From Saccharopolyspora montiporae (GTDB taxonomy: Bacteria; Actinomycetota; Actinomycetes; Mycobacteriales; Pseudonocardiaceae): DNA of 64,000 nt. The position numbers and the translations under genes were made by a program. The notes beneath the pieces are model-generated. The model searched no databases. It saw nothing but the letters and a program-made list of their open reading frames with translations, and was not told the origin of the DNA. Shown here piece by piece: positions 1 through 9,212 of this stretch. Where the stretch lies: positions 1 through 64,000 of the forward strand of contig NZ_JADEYC010000018.1 in assembly GCF_015209505.1 (NCBI RefSeq), given 5' to 3'. Within the stretch, counting starts at the first letter, position 1. Each line of letters begins with the position of its first letter.

Positions 1-129
1 TCCCCGTACCCGCGTCAGCAGCAGTCCGCCGAGCAGCCGCCGTGGACGGTGGGGCACAACCCGGAGGAGGAACCGGTCTCGGCCCAGCGGCGGCGCTGGT
101 TCGGCCGCAAGCGGGGAGATGAGCGGTGA
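1..129 (+). CDS. C-terminal tail of upstream protein, probably Mce-system ATPase (MceG/Mkl)
   Basis: An open frame runs from base 1 to a TGA at 127-129 and encodes a 42-residue hydrophilic tail rich in Gln, Pro and Arg, ending RRRWFGRKRGDER. The stop overlaps the GTG start of the first YrbE gene (GTGA at 126-129), so it is translationally coupled to the mce operon. The gene directly before yrbE in actinobacteria is often the ABC ATPase MceG/Mkl, and M. tuberculosis mkl lies between rplL and rpoB, which fits the rpoB found downstream here. No ATPase motif is inside the window, so the identity rests on context only. Confidence 0.5.
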   Translation, partial: SPYPRQQQSAEQPPWTVGHNPEEEPVSAQRRRWFGRKRGDER

Positions 130-917
130 GCGCACCCACGCAGACCCGATTCCCCGGAGCGGGCGGGATCCGCGAGACCGGGCGCCTTTTCGCGCTCGCG
201 CTGGACGTGTGCCGGGCGTTGCCCAAGCGGCCGTTCCAGATCCGCGAGTTCGTGCAGCAGTGCTGGTTCATCGCCAGCGTGACGATCCTGCCCACGGCGT
301 TGGTCTCCGTCCCGTTCGGTGCGGTCATCGCGCTGCAGCTGGGCTCGCTGACCCGGCAGATCGGTGCGCAGTCGTTCACCGGTGCGGCCAGCGTCCTGGC
401 GATCATCCAGCAGGCGAGCCCGATCGTGACCGCGCTGCTGATCGCCGGGGCCGGCGGTTCGGCGATCTGCGCCGATCTCGGTTCGCGCAAGATCCGGGAC
501 GAGATCGACGCGATGGAGGTGCTGGGCGTCTCGCCGATCCACCGCCTGGTGGTGCCGCGCGTGCTCGCGGCGATGCTGGTCGCCGTGCTGCTCAACGGCA
601 TGGTCAGCGTGGTCGGCGTCGTCGGCGGGTACACGTTCAACGTCATCCTGCAGGGCGGGACACCGGGCGCCTACATGGCCAGCTTCAACGCGCTGGCCCA
701 GCTGCCGGACGTGTGGATCGGGGCGCTGAAGGCGCTCATATTCGGCTTCATAGCCGGGGTCGTGGCCGCCTACCGGGGCCTGAACCCCCCGCCCGGTCCG
801 AAGGGCGTGGGGGACGCGGTGAACCAGTCGGTGGTGATCACCTTCCTGCTGCTGTTCGCGGTGAACTTCATCCTCACGACCGTCTACCTCCAGGTCGTAC
901 CACCAAAGGGAATGTGA
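126..917 (+). CDS. yrbEA: YrbE-type permease A of the Mce lipid transporter (MlaE family)
   Basis: This 263-residue integral membrane protein forms, with the next gene, the inner-membrane permease of an Mce ABC importer of sterols, fatty acids or phospholipids. It has the MlaE/YrbE pattern: a hydrophobic N-terminal third, a central segment with the family motif DEIDAMEVLGVSP (about residues 124-136), and further membrane helices to the C-terminus. GTG at 126 overlaps the previous stop. The stop at 915-917 is one base before the next ATG. Substrate cannot be read from sequence. Confidence 0.93.
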   Translation: MSAPTQTRFPGAGGIRETGRLFALALDVCRALPKRPFQIREFVQQCWFIASVTILPTALVSVPFGAVIALQLGSLTRQIGAQSFTGAASVLAIIQQASPIVTALLIAGAGGSAICADLGSRKIRDEIDAMEVLGVSPIHRLVVPRVLAAMLVAVLLNGMVSVVGVVGGYTFNVILQGGTPGAYMASFNALAQLPDVWIGALKALIFGFIAGVVAAYRGLNPPPGPKGVGDAVNQSVVITFLLLFAVNFILTTVYLQVVPPKGM

Positions 918-918
918 C

Positions 919-1758
919 ATGGTGACGATCCCGCAGCGCGCGCGGCGGATGCTGCGCCGGCCGCTGGAGGTGCTGGACGACCTGGGTGACCAGATGTCGT
1001 TCTACCTGCGGTCGCTGGCTTGGATCCCGCGTGCGATCCGGCGCTATGCCAAGGAAACTCTGCGCCTGCTGGCCGAGGTCAGCTTCGGCAGCGGTGCGCT
1101 GGCCGTCATCGGCGGCACGGTGGGCGTGATGATCGGCCTGACGGTGTTCACCGGCACGGTCGTCGGTCTGCAGGGCTTCACCGCCCTCGACCAGATCGGC
1201 ACGTCCGCGTTCTCCGGGTTCATCTCGGCGTACTTCAACACGCGTGAAATCGCGCCGCTGGTGGCCGGTCTCGCGTTATCGGCGACGGTGGGCTCCGGGT
1301 TCACCGCGCAGCTGGGCGCGATGCGGATCTCCGACGAGATCGACGCGCTGGAGGTCATGGGCATACCGAGCCTGCCCTACCTGGTCACCACCCGAATCAT
1401 GGCCGGGTTCATCGCGGTGATCCCGCTGTACGTGCTGGGCCTGCTGACCTCCTACATCGCGTCCCGCGGCGTCATCGTCTACCTGTACGGGCAGTCCGCG
1501 GGCACCTACGACCACTACTTCAACCTGTTCCTGCCGCCGGAGGACGTTCTCTGGTCCTTCGGCAAGGTGCTCATCTTCAGCGTCGTCGTGATCATGACGC
1601 ACTGCTACTACGGCTACCGCGCCAGCGGCGGACCCGCCGGGGTCGGCATCGCCGTCGGGCGGGCCGTGCGCACCGCGATCGTGACGACCGCACTGCTGGA
1701 CTTCTTCCTGAGCCTTGCGATCTGGGGCACCACCACGACCGTTCGGATCACCGGATGA
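919..1758 (+). CDS. yrbEB: YrbE-type permease B of the Mce lipid transporter (MlaE family)
   Basis: The second MlaE-family permease has 279 residues and is paired with the gene before it. It carries the same signature, DEIDALEVMGIPS, about residues 140-152, followed by long hydrophobic helices. It is slightly longer than the A subunit at its basic N-terminus, which is usual for YrbEB. The ATG at 919 begins one base after the yrbEA stop, and its own stop (1756-1758) overlaps the mceA ATG as ATGA. The tight coupling suggests equimolar synthesis of the permease pair. Confidence 0.93.
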   Translation: MVTIPQRARRMLRRPLEVLDDLGDQMSFYLRSLAWIPRAIRRYAKETLRLLAEVSFGSGALAVIGGTVGVMIGLTVFTGTVVGLQGFTALDQIGTSAFSGFISAYFNTREIAPLVAGLALSATVGSGFTAQLGAMRISDEIDALEVMGIPSLPYLVTTRIMAGFIAVIPLYVLGLLTSYIASRGVIVYLYGQSAGTYDHYFNLFLPPEDVLWSFGKVLIFSVVVIMTHCYYGYRASGGPAGVGIAVGRAVRTAIVTTALLDFFLSLAIWGTTTTVRITG

Positions 1759-3128
1759 ACACCAAGCGCGCGTTGACCACGACCCGGCGCCGGCTGCTCG
1801 GCGTCGCATTCCTGATGTCCGCCGTCATGTTCTTGAGCCTGACGGTGGCGATCTACCAGAAGGCATTCACGTCCACAGTGGACGTCGTGCTGCAGGCGCC
1901 GTCGACCGGCAACCAGCTCATGCCCGATTCCGACGTGAAGGTGCGCGGGCTGACCGTGGGCCGCGTCAGCGACATCCGCTCCGAGGGTGACGGGGCCGAA
2001 CTCGACCTGAAGCTGGAACCGCAGTTCGCCGACCGGCTCCCGGCGAACCTCTCGGCCCGGCTGCTGCCGCAGACCCTGTTCGGTGAGCGCTACGTCTCGC
2101 TGGAACTACCGGATGAGCCGTCCGGGGCACAGCTGGCCAGCGGCGATGTCATCACGCAGGACCGCACCAGCGCCTCCGTCGAGCTGGAGGAGGTGCTGGC
2201 CGACACCATGCCGGTGCTGCAGGCGGTGCAACCGCAAGAGCTCGCGGCCACGCTCAACGCGGTCGACCAGGCGCTGGACGGGCGCGGCGAATCGATCGGG
2301 CAGAGCCTGGAGCAGCTCAACGGCTACTTGGAGGAGATGAATCCGTCCATCCCGGACCTGCAGCGCAACCTGCAGGAACTGGTCGGCGTCGCCGAGACCT
2401 ACGAAGAGGCGGCACCGGACGTGGTGCAGGCGCTGGAGAACTTCAGCACCACCTCGCGCACGCTGGTCGAACAGCGGGAATCGCTGGACGAGCTCACCGG
2501 CCAGGTGACCACCACCGCGGAGGACGCGACCCGGTTCACCACCGAGAACCGGGAGAACATCATCACGCTGGGCGAGGCGCAGCGGCCGACGCTGGACGTG
2601 CTGTCCAAGTACGCCCCGGCCTACCCGTGCTTCCTCAACCAGATGTCCCGGCTGGTGCCCGAGGTGCGCAAGACCTTCGGCGAGGGCACGGACGAGCCCG
2701 GGCTGCACGTGACGCTGGAGATCGTGTCCAGTCGCGGCAAGTACTACCCGAACCAGGACGAGCCGGAGTTCGCCGACAAGCGCGGACCCCGCTGCTACGA
2801 CCTGATCCCGCTGCCCAAGCCGATGCCCGAATACCCGCCGGACGGCCCGTTCAAGGACGGTTCGGTGCCGCCGGCGCCGTCCCGGCCGATCGACGGCGGG
2901 CTCAACCCGCCGTCCATGGGCGAGGACTACCTGCCGGAGTCCAGCGGCGCGGCGGGCACCGCACCGCAGTCCGCGCGTGCGCTGGGTGAGGCGAATTCAC
3001 CGCAGGAGAGCGACATGGTGTCCGGGATGCTGGCCCCCGCGGTCGGTCGGCCCGCCGAAGAAGTGCCGGACTGGGGTGCGCTGCTGGTCGGCCCGGCGCT
3101 GCGCGGTGCGGAGGTGAGCTACCGGTGA
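1755..3128 (+). CDS. mceA: MceA: Mce-family substrate-binding/tunnel subunit
   Basis: The protein has 457 residues. One N-terminal membrane anchor (about residues 13-35) is followed by a single Mce/MlaD beta-barrel domain (about 38-115), a long helical region (about 130-290) and a Pro-rich C-terminal tail. Mce proteins assemble as a heterohexamer that conducts lipids from the cell envelope to the YrbE permeases. As first of six consecutive Mce genes it is the A subunit. A motif like PDSDVKVRGLTVG in the barrel is typical of the family. The start overlaps the yrbEB stop (ATGA). Confidence 0.92.
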   Translation: MNTKRALTTTRRRLLGVAFLMSAVMFLSLTVAIYQKAFTSTVDVVLQAPSTGNQLMPDSDVKVRGLTVGRVSDIRSEGDGAELDLKLEPQFADRLPANLSARLLPQTLFGERYVSLELPDEPSGAQLASGDVITQDRTSASVELEEVLADTMPVLQAVQPQELAATLNAVDQALDGRGESIGQSLEQLNGYLEEMNPSIPDLQRNLQELVGVAETYEEAAPDVVQALENFSTTSRTLVEQRESLDELTGQVTTTAEDATRFTTENRENIITLGEAQRPTLDVLSKYAPAYPCFLNQMSRLVPEVRKTFGEGTDEPGLHVTLEIVSSRGKYYPNQDEPEFADKRGPRCYDLIPLPKPMPEYPPDGPFKDGSVPPAPSRPIDGGLNPPSMGEDYLPESSGAAGTAPQSARALGEANSPQESDMVSGMLAPAVGRPAEEVPDWGALLVGPALRGAEVSYR

Positions 3129-4150
3129 ACGGACGTTCCATCACCGCTCCGCTGGTGAAATTCCTGATCTTCGTGCTGGTCACCGTGCTGGCCACCGGGC
3201 TGCTGGTGCTGACCATCGCCAACCGCGACCTGCGCTCGGCGGAGTCCTACACGGCCCGGTTCACCGACGTCACCGCGCTCAACGAGGGCGACGACGTGCG
3301 GATCTCCGGGGTGAAGGTCGGCGAGATCGAGTCGATCGAGGTCGCCGACCGCAGGCAGGCCGAGGTGCGGTTCAACGTGGCCGAGCGCAGGCTGCCCGCT
3401 ACGGTCACCGCACAGGTCAAGTATCGGAACCTGGTGGGACAGCGCTACATCGCGCTGGAGGAGGGCACCGGCGCGCAGGAGGGCTACCTGCGTCCGGGCG
3501 GGACCATCCCGCTGGAGCGCACCAAGCCGGCGCTCGACCTGACCGTGCTGCTCGGCGGGTTCAAGCCGCTGTTCCAGGCGCTCTCGCCGGAGGACGTCAA
3601 CAAGCTCTCGCACGAGATCATCCAGGTCCTGCAGGGCGAGGGCGGCACGGTGGAGAGCCTGCTGGCGCACACCTCCTCGCTGACCTCCACGATCGCCTCG
3701 CGGGACCAGGTGATCGGCGATGTCGTGAACAACCTCAACGGTGTGCTCGACTCGGTCAACTCGCGCGATGAGGAGCTGTCCGGCTCGATCGTGCAGCTGC
3801 AGCAGGTCGTGTCCGGCCTGGCCGCCGACCGCGATTCGATCGGCGACGCCGTGACCGCGCTCGACGGGCTGACCAACACCACCGCCGGACTGGCCGAGGA
3901 GGCCCGGCCCGGGCTGCAGCGCGATATCGCCGGACTCGGCGACCTGTCCCGGAACCTGAACGACCACGAGGAGATCACCGAGCGGTGGCTGCAGAACATG
4001 CCGAACAAGCTGGAAACGGTCGGCCGCACGGCCTCGCACGGGTCCTGGTTCAACTTCTTCGTGTGCAGTGCGGGCGGTAAGGCCGAGATCGGTGAATTGG
4101 ACCTGCAGCTGCCGCTGCTGCCCGTGAACCAGCCGAGGTGCCAGCGATGA
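3125..4150 (+). CDS. mceB: MceB: Mce-family subunit
   Basis: The protein has 341 residues. An N-terminal transmembrane anchor (about residues 10-31) precedes an Mce/MlaD domain (about 37-115) with the characteristic EGDDVRISGVKVG stretch, and then a long alpha-helical rod with many coiled-coil-like heptads. It is expected to be one of the six strands of the periplasm-spanning lipid tunnel. The GTG start overlaps the mceA stop as GTGA. The C-terminus holds the Cys-containing segment (FFVCSAGG) seen in many actinobacterial MceB/C proteins. Confidence 0.92.
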   Translation: MNGRSITAPLVKFLIFVLVTVLATGLLVLTIANRDLRSAESYTARFTDVTALNEGDDVRISGVKVGEIESIEVADRRQAEVRFNVAERRLPATVTAQVKYRNLVGQRYIALEEGTGAQEGYLRPGGTIPLERTKPALDLTVLLGGFKPLFQALSPEDVNKLSHEIIQVLQGEGGTVESLLAHTSSLTSTIASRDQVIGDVVNNLNGVLDSVNSRDEELSGSIVQLQQVVSGLAADRDSIGDAVTALDGLTNTTAGLAEEARPGLQRDIAGLGDLSRNLNDHEEITERWLQNMPNKLETVGRTASHGSWFNFFVCSAGGKAEIGELDLQLPLLPVNQPRCQR

Positions 4151-5127
4151 AGCCGTTTGCCCAACGCGATCCGCTCAAGATCGGCATCGCCGGGATCCTG
4201 GTGCTGGTGCTGGGATTCCTTGCCGCGATGAACTTCGAGCGCCTGCCCCTGGTCGGCGGCACCGTCTACCAGGCGCACTTCACCGAGGCGGCCGGGCTCC
4301 GGCCGGACAACGAGGTCCGGGTGGCCGGGGTCAAGGTCGGCACGGTCAGCGATGTGGAACTGGAAGGTGACCACGTGCTGGTCAGCTTCCGGGTCGACGA
4401 CGCGTGGCTGGGCGACAACACGGCCGCCGCGATCAAGGTGAAGACGCTGCTGGGCCAGAAGTACCTGGCGCTGGATCCGCGCGGTGAGCAGGAGATGCCC
4501 GCGGATGAGCCGATCCCGGTGCAGCGGACGATGTCGCCCTACGACGTGATGGACGCGTTCAGCGATCTGTCCGGCACCGTCGACCAGATCGACACCGGCC
4601 AGCTCGCGCAGAGCTTCCAGACCATCAGCGACACGTTCGCCGGAACGCCGGACGAGGTCAGCGGAGCGCTCGACGGGCTGTCCGAGCTGTCCCAGACGAT
4701 CAGCAAGCGCGACCAGCAGCTCTCCGAGCTGCTGGACAACACCGCGCAGGTCTCGCGCACGGTCGCCGATCGCAACGCCGAGTTCGAGAAGCTGCTCAAC
4801 GACGGGAACCTGCTGCTGGAGGAGCTCAACGCGCGGCGCGACTCGATCAACTCGCTGCTGCAGGGCACCCGCGAGCTGTCCACCCAGCTGCAGGGACTCG
4901 TCGAGGACAACGAGGAGCAGATCGGGCCTGCGCTGGAGCAGCTCGACCGGGTTACCGCGCTGCTGGAGCGCAACCAGCAGAGCCTGGACCAGAGCCTGGA
5001 GTCGTTCGCGCCGTTCACCCGCCTGTTCGCCAACGTGCTCGGCAACGGCAGGTGGTTCGACACCTACCTGTGCGGCCTGCTGCCGCCGGCCGTCGGTCCG
5101 ATCAACGAGAAGGGCTGCCAGCCATGA
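4147..5127 (+). CDS. mceC: MceC: Mce-family subunit
   Basis: This is the third Mce subunit, 326 residues from the chosen ATG. A transmembrane anchor (about residues 9-27) is followed by an Mce domain (RPDNEVRVAGVKVG) and a helical tail rich in Glu, Gln and Leu ending in a short Cys-containing segment. An in-frame GTG lies nine bases upstream at 4138. The ATG at 4147 is preferred because it overlaps the mceB stop as ATGA, the coupling used throughout this operon. It acts in the same membrane complex as its neighbours. Confidence 0.92.
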   Translation: MKPFAQRDPLKIGIAGILVLVLGFLAAMNFERLPLVGGTVYQAHFTEAAGLRPDNEVRVAGVKVGTVSDVELEGDHVLVSFRVDDAWLGDNTAAAIKVKTLLGQKYLALDPRGEQEMPADEPIPVQRTMSPYDVMDAFSDLSGTVDQIDTGQLAQSFQTISDTFAGTPDEVSGALDGLSELSQTISKRDQQLSELLDNTAQVSRTVADRNAEFEKLLNDGNLLLEELNARRDSINSLLQGTRELSTQLQGLVEDNEEQIGPALEQLDRVTALLERNQQSLDQSLESFAPFTRLFANVLGNGRWFDTYLCGLLPPAVGPINEKGCQP

Positions 5128-6329
5128 CGCCCGCCGACAACACCGCAATCGCCCGGCGGCGCAGGCCGGGCGTCGCCGGGGTGGCCATCGGCCTGGTCGT
5201 GGTGCTCGCCGCGACCTTGGCCGGGTGGTGGCTGTTCTTCGGGGCCGGCGAGCGCAAGGTCACCGCGCACTTCGACGCCGCCGTCGGTATCTATCCCGGC
5301 GGTGACGTGCGCATCCTCGGGGTCCAGGTGGGCTCGGTCGACGACGTCCGCCCGCAGGGCGAGCAGGTGCGGGTCGACATGACGCTGGACCGGGACGTGC
5401 AGGTGCCCGCGGACGCCGGCGCGGTGGCCGTGGCGCCGAGCGTGGTCAGCGACCGCTACATCCAGTTCACGCCGGTCTACCGCGGCGGCCCGGAGCTGCA
5501 GGACGGCGCGGTGATTAAGTCGGACCGCACCGCCACCCCGGTCGAGTTGGACGAGGTCTACCGCAGTCTCAACGACCTCACCACCGCGCTGGGGCCGAAG
5601 GGGGCGAACTCGGACGGCGCGCTGTCCGAGCTGCTGGACACGGGTGCGGCCAACCTGGAGGGCAACGGGGAGAAGCTCTCCGAGACGATCCGCAACCTCG
5701 GCGAGGCGGGCACGACGTTGTCCGGCAACAGCGAGCAGTTGTTCGACACCATCGACAACCTGCAGAAGTTCACCACGACGCTGGCCGACAACGATGAGCA
5801 GATGCACCGGTTCAACACGCAGATGGAGCAGGTGAGCGGGAACCTGGCCGGTGAGCGCGAGCAGCTCAGCGCGGCGATGGCCGAGCTGGCCGTGGCACTG
5901 GGCAAGGTCGAGTCGTTCGTGCGGGACAACCGGGAAGACCTGAAGTCCAATGTGGACCAGTTGAACTCGGTGAGCCGAGTGCTGGTCGAGCAGAAGCAGG
6001 CGCTGGGCGAGTCGCTCACCAACGCCCCGCTGGCGATCGGCAACCTCGCCAACGCCTACAACGGCGCCTCGGGGACGCTCGACGTCCGGGCGAACATCAA
6101 CGAGCTCAACCAGCCGCCGCTGGTGGCGGTCTGCAAGCTGCTGCAGCACAACTCGCCGGGCGAGGAGGTCCCGCGGGAGCTCGCGGACGCGTGCGGTTCG
6201 CTGGAGCCGGTGGTCGAGGGGGCCGATCCACTGCCCACCCCGGCCGAGACGATCGGCTCGCTGCAGCAGGGACGAGCACCCGAACTGCCGCTGTCCCTGC
6301 CGGATTCGCAGCGACCGGGAGGTAACTGA
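5124..6329 (+). CDS. mceD: MceD: Mce-family subunit
   Basis: The fourth Mce subunit has 401 residues. The N-terminus is basic (ARRRRPG) and is followed by a membrane anchor (about 20-42), an Mce domain containing YPGGDVRILGVQVG, an extended helical region and a Pro/Gln-rich tail. The frame is open further upstream to a GTG at 5052, but that would overlap mceC by 75 bases. The ATG at 5124 makes the ATGA overlap expected for the operon. The stop at 6327-6329 shares a base with the next ATG. Confidence 0.91.
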   Translation: MTPADNTAIARRRRPGVAGVAIGLVVVLAATLAGWWLFFGAGERKVTAHFDAAVGIYPGGDVRILGVQVGSVDDVRPQGEQVRVDMTLDRDVQVPADAGAVAVAPSVVSDRYIQFTPVYRGGPELQDGAVIKSDRTATPVELDEVYRSLNDLTTALGPKGANSDGALSELLDTGAANLEGNGEKLSETIRNLGEAGTTLSGNSEQLFDTIDNLQKFTTTLADNDEQMHRFNTQMEQVSGNLAGEREQLSAAMAELAVALGKVESFVRDNREDLKSNVDQLNSVSRVLVEQKQALGESLTNAPLAIGNLANAYNGASGTLDVRANINELNQPPLVAVCKLLQHNSPGEEVPRELADACGSLEPVVEGADPLPTPAETIGSLQQGRAPELPLSLPDSQRPGGN

Positions 6330-7504
6330 TGTCGGCGAAACGAGTTCTCCGCGCCGTCCTGGCCGTGGGTACGGCGGCCCTCGTGCTCGCCGGCTGCGGC
6401 ACGCGCGGCGTCTATGACATGTCGCTGCCCGGAGGTGCCGACCTCGGCGGCGATCCCTACCAGGTGCGGGTGCGGTTCGCCGATGTGCTGGACCTGGTGC
6501 CCAACGCGGGCGTGCGGGTCAACGACGTGCCGGTCGGCCGCGTGCAGACCATCCGGCTCGCACCGGACTCCTGGCAGGCCGAAGCCGTGGTGCAGGTCAA
6601 CGGGGATGTCCGGTTACCGGAGAACGCCTCGGCCCGGCTGCGCCAGTCCAGCCTGCTCGGCGAGAAGTTCGTGGAGCTCGGCGACCCCCCGCAGCCCGAG
6701 CAGCCCGCGGGCCGGCTCGCCGACGACGACCTGATCGGCATCGACCGGACCAACCGCAACCCCGAAGTCGAGGAAGTGCTGGGCGCACTGTCCATGCTGC
6801 TCAACGGCGGCGGTGTGGCACAGCTGCAGAACATCACCCGCGAGCTGAACAACGCCATGGAGGGCCGCGAGTCCGACATCAAGGGCTTGCTGTCCAATGT
6901 GGAGGAGACAGTCGCCGGGCTGGACGCGCAGCGCGACGACATCACCCGCGCGTTGGAGAGCATCGACCGGCTCAGCGCCAGCCTGGAGCAGCAGCGCGGC
7001 AGCATCGAAACCGCGCTGGACGAGCTGGAACCGGGCCTGCGGGTGCTCAACGAGCAGCGCGGGCAGCTGGTCACCATGCTGGAATCGCTGGACGAGCTGT
7101 CCGGGGTGGCCACCGACACGGTCAACCGCAGCCGAGAGGACCTGGTGCACAACCTCAACCAGTTGGCGCCGACGTTGGAGCAGCTGGCCGCCGCCGGGGA
7201 GAACCTGCCCAAGTCGCTGGAAATCCTGCTCACCTTCCCGTTCCCGGACAACGCGGCAGAGGGGATCGGCGGCAGCGACTACACCAACCTCTACGCCGAC
7301 GTGGACCTGAACCTGTCCAACCTGCTGGAGAACCTCGGCCGGAGCAGGCAGCCGATCATCAATCCGCCCAACCCCGCCGAGGACTCCCCGCTTCCGCTGT
7401 CCGGTGACGGCGGGGATTCCGGGCAACAGCAGCAGGAGGCCCCGGAGGAGTCGGACGGTTCCGATTCCGGCGGACTGCTCGGCGGCGTTCTCGGAGGCAG
7501 CTGA
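6329..7504 (+). CDS. mceE: MceE: lipoprotein Mce-family subunit
   Basis: The fifth subunit has 391 residues. Instead of a plain transmembrane anchor it starts with a lipoprotein signal: basic N-terminus, hydrophobic core and the lipobox LAGC, placing the lipidated Cys near residue 23. The E position is the lipoprotein member in actinobacterial mce operons. The Mce domain (about 45-120) and a helical rod follow, ending in a Gly/Ser/Asp-rich tail. The start overlaps the mceD stop by one base (TGATG), and the gene ends in the same way against mceF. Confidence 0.93.
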   Translation: MSAKRVLRAVLAVGTAALVLAGCGTRGVYDMSLPGGADLGGDPYQVRVRFADVLDLVPNAGVRVNDVPVGRVQTIRLAPDSWQAEAVVQVNGDVRLPENASARLRQSSLLGEKFVELGDPPQPEQPAGRLADDDLIGIDRTNRNPEVEEVLGALSMLLNGGGVAQLQNITRELNNAMEGRESDIKGLLSNVEETVAGLDAQRDDITRALESIDRLSASLEQQRGSIETALDELEPGLRVLNEQRGQLVTMLESLDELSGVATDTVNRSREDLVHNLNQLAPTLEQLAAAGENLPKSLEILLTFPFPDNAAEGIGGSDYTNLYADVDLNLSNLLENLGRSRQPIINPPNPAEDSPLPLSGDGGDSGQQQQEAPEESDGSDSGGLLGGVLGGS

Positions 7505-8607
7505 TGTTCACTCGCAGAGTCCGTCTTCAGATCATCGCCTTCGTCGCGATCGCGCTGGTCGGCGTCAGCTACGCCGGCGCCCGCTATGCCGGGCTGGACC
7601 GGATGTTCGGCTCGCGCGGCTACGAGGTCACCGTGGAACTGGAACGGACCGGAGGTGTTTTCGATAACGCCGAGGTCACCTATCGTGGGGTTCCTGTCGG
7701 TCGAGTGGGTGAATTGGACTTGACCAGAACCGGGGTGGAGGTGCCGTTGGACATCGAATCCAGCGCCCCGCCGATCCCGTCCGACGTGGAGGCCGTGGTC
7801 GCCAACCGCTCGGCGGTCGGCGAGCAGTACGTGGACCTGCGGCCGCGGTCCGCCGGCGGTCCGCACCTGCACGACGGCTCGGTGATCCGCTCGGACGCCG
7901 CGCGCATTCCGCTGCCGGTGGAGACGCTGATGACCAACCTCCACGACTTCGCGGGATCCGTCCCGCAGGACTCGTTGCGCACAGTGGTGGACGAACTCGG
8001 CACGGCCTTCCGCGACAACGGCGGCAACCTGCAGACGATCGTGGACACCACGCGCGAATTCACCGACGAGGCCCAGCAGCACGTGCCGCAGACCAAGCGG
8101 TTGCTCGCGGACGGCAAAACCGTGCTGGCCACGCAGAACGAGCAGGGCTCGTCGATCCGGTCGTTCAGCGAGGACCTGGAACTGCTCACCGGCGAGCTGG
8201 AGAAGTCCGACGGCGACCTGCGCTCGGTCATCGACAACGCGCCCCCGGCGGCCCGGCAGGTCAGCGGTGCCATCCGGGAGAACGACCAGTTGACCCCGCT
8301 GCTGGGCAACCTCACCAGCACTTCGCAGCTGCTGGCGGAGAAGACCGACGGTATCGAGCAGATCATGACGCTGTACCCGGCTGTGGTGACCGCCTCGGAG
8401 ACCGTGATGCCGGGCGACGGCACGGCCCACTTCGGTCTGGTGCTCAACGCGTTCGACCCGATGCCGTGCGCCGCCGGGTACGAGGGGACCGACCGCAGGC
8501 CGGGCAACGACATGAACCCGGTGCCGCTGAACACCGACGCGCACTGCGCCGAGCCGCCGGGTAGCGAGACCGGCGTGCGCGGTGCGCAGAACGCCCCCGG
8601 CCAGTAG
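7504..8607 (+). CDS. mceF: MceF: Mce-family subunit
   Basis: The sixth and last Mce subunit has 367 residues, with an N-terminal anchor (about 9-27), an Mce domain with FDNAEVTYRGVPVGRVG, and a long helical segment. Part of the early coding sequence (about 7655-7740) uses more A/T-ending codons than the rest of the operon. Six Mce genes in a row complete the canonical heterohexamer. The stop at 8605-8607 is 13 bases before the next gene, which has its own Shine-Dalgarno sequence. Confidence 0.92.
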   Translation: MFTRRVRLQIIAFVAIALVGVSYAGARYAGLDRMFGSRGYEVTVELERTGGVFDNAEVTYRGVPVGRVGELDLTRTGVEVPLDIESSAPPIPSDVEAVVANRSAVGEQYVDLRPRSAGGPHLHDGSVIRSDAARIPLPVETLMTNLHDFAGSVPQDSLRTVVDELGTAFRDNGGNLQTIVDTTREFTDEAQQHVPQTKRLLADGKTVLATQNEQGSSIRSFSEDLELLTGELEKSDGDLRSVIDNAPPAARQVSGAIRENDQLTPLLGNLTSTSQLLAEKTDGIEQIMTLYPAVVTASETVMPGDGTAHFGLVLNAFDPMPCAAGYEGTDRRPGNDMNPVPLNTDAHCAEPPGSETGVRGAQNAPGQ

Positions 8608-8620
8608 CGGAGAAGGAGCC

Positions 8621-9166
8621 ATGTCCACCGAAACCACCCATTCCGAGTCGGTCCCGGAACCCGCGCAGCGCGGCCGGGTCGGCTGGCTCGTGTCCGCGAT
8701 CCTGGTGGCCGCCCTGCTCGTGTGCGCGGGATTCGGCGGTGCCTGGGCGCTGGCGTCCAACGACGAGGGGATCCAGCGCGCCGCGATCCGCGATGATGCC
8801 CTGGAAGGCGGGCGCAAGGCCGTCGCCGCGTTCAACAGCATGGATCACCGGGATGTAAAGGGCGGGCTGGACCGCTGGGAGGCCAACGCGACCGGGGCGC
8901 TGCGCGAGGAGGTCCGCAACGGGCGGGAACCGTTCGTGCAGCAGATCCAGCAGGCCAAGACGATCAGCAACGCCGAGGTGCTGGACGCGGGCATCACCGA
9001 ACTCGACGACGCGGGCAACAAGGCCACGATGCTCGCCGTGGTGGAGATGACCGTTCAGGCCGAGGACCAGCAGCCGTCCGCGAAGCGGCACCGCTACCAG
9101 GCCGTGCTCACCCGCGAGGGAGAGGACTGGAAGCTCAGCAGGCTGGGCCTGGTCCCGGTCGGCTGA
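8621..9166 (+). CDS. Mce-associated membrane protein (Mas family), first copy
   Basis: The protein has 181 residues from the ATG at 8621, which follows a good ribosome site (GAGAAGGAG). A short hydrophilic N-terminus leads into one transmembrane helix (about 22-44), and then an extracytoplasmic alpha+beta domain of about 130 residues resembling the SnoaL/NTF2-like fold of Mce-associated proteins. Such proteins follow mce operons in mycobacteria and are thought to stabilise the Mce complex. The frame also opens upstream inside mceF, but the Shine-Dalgarno sequence supports this start. Confidence 0.85.
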   Translation: MSTETTHSESVPEPAQRGRVGWLVSAILVAALLVCAGFGGAWALASNDEGIQRAAIRDDALEGGRKAVAAFNSMDHRDVKGGLDRWEANATGALREEVRNGREPFVQQIQQAKTISNAEVLDAGITELDDAGNKATMLAVVEMTVQAEDQQPSAKRHRYQAVLTREGEDWKLSRLGLVPVG

Positions 9167-9212
9167 CCGGGGCCGGACCAGCAGATCCGCACCGTTTTCG
9201 AGGGAGCAGCAC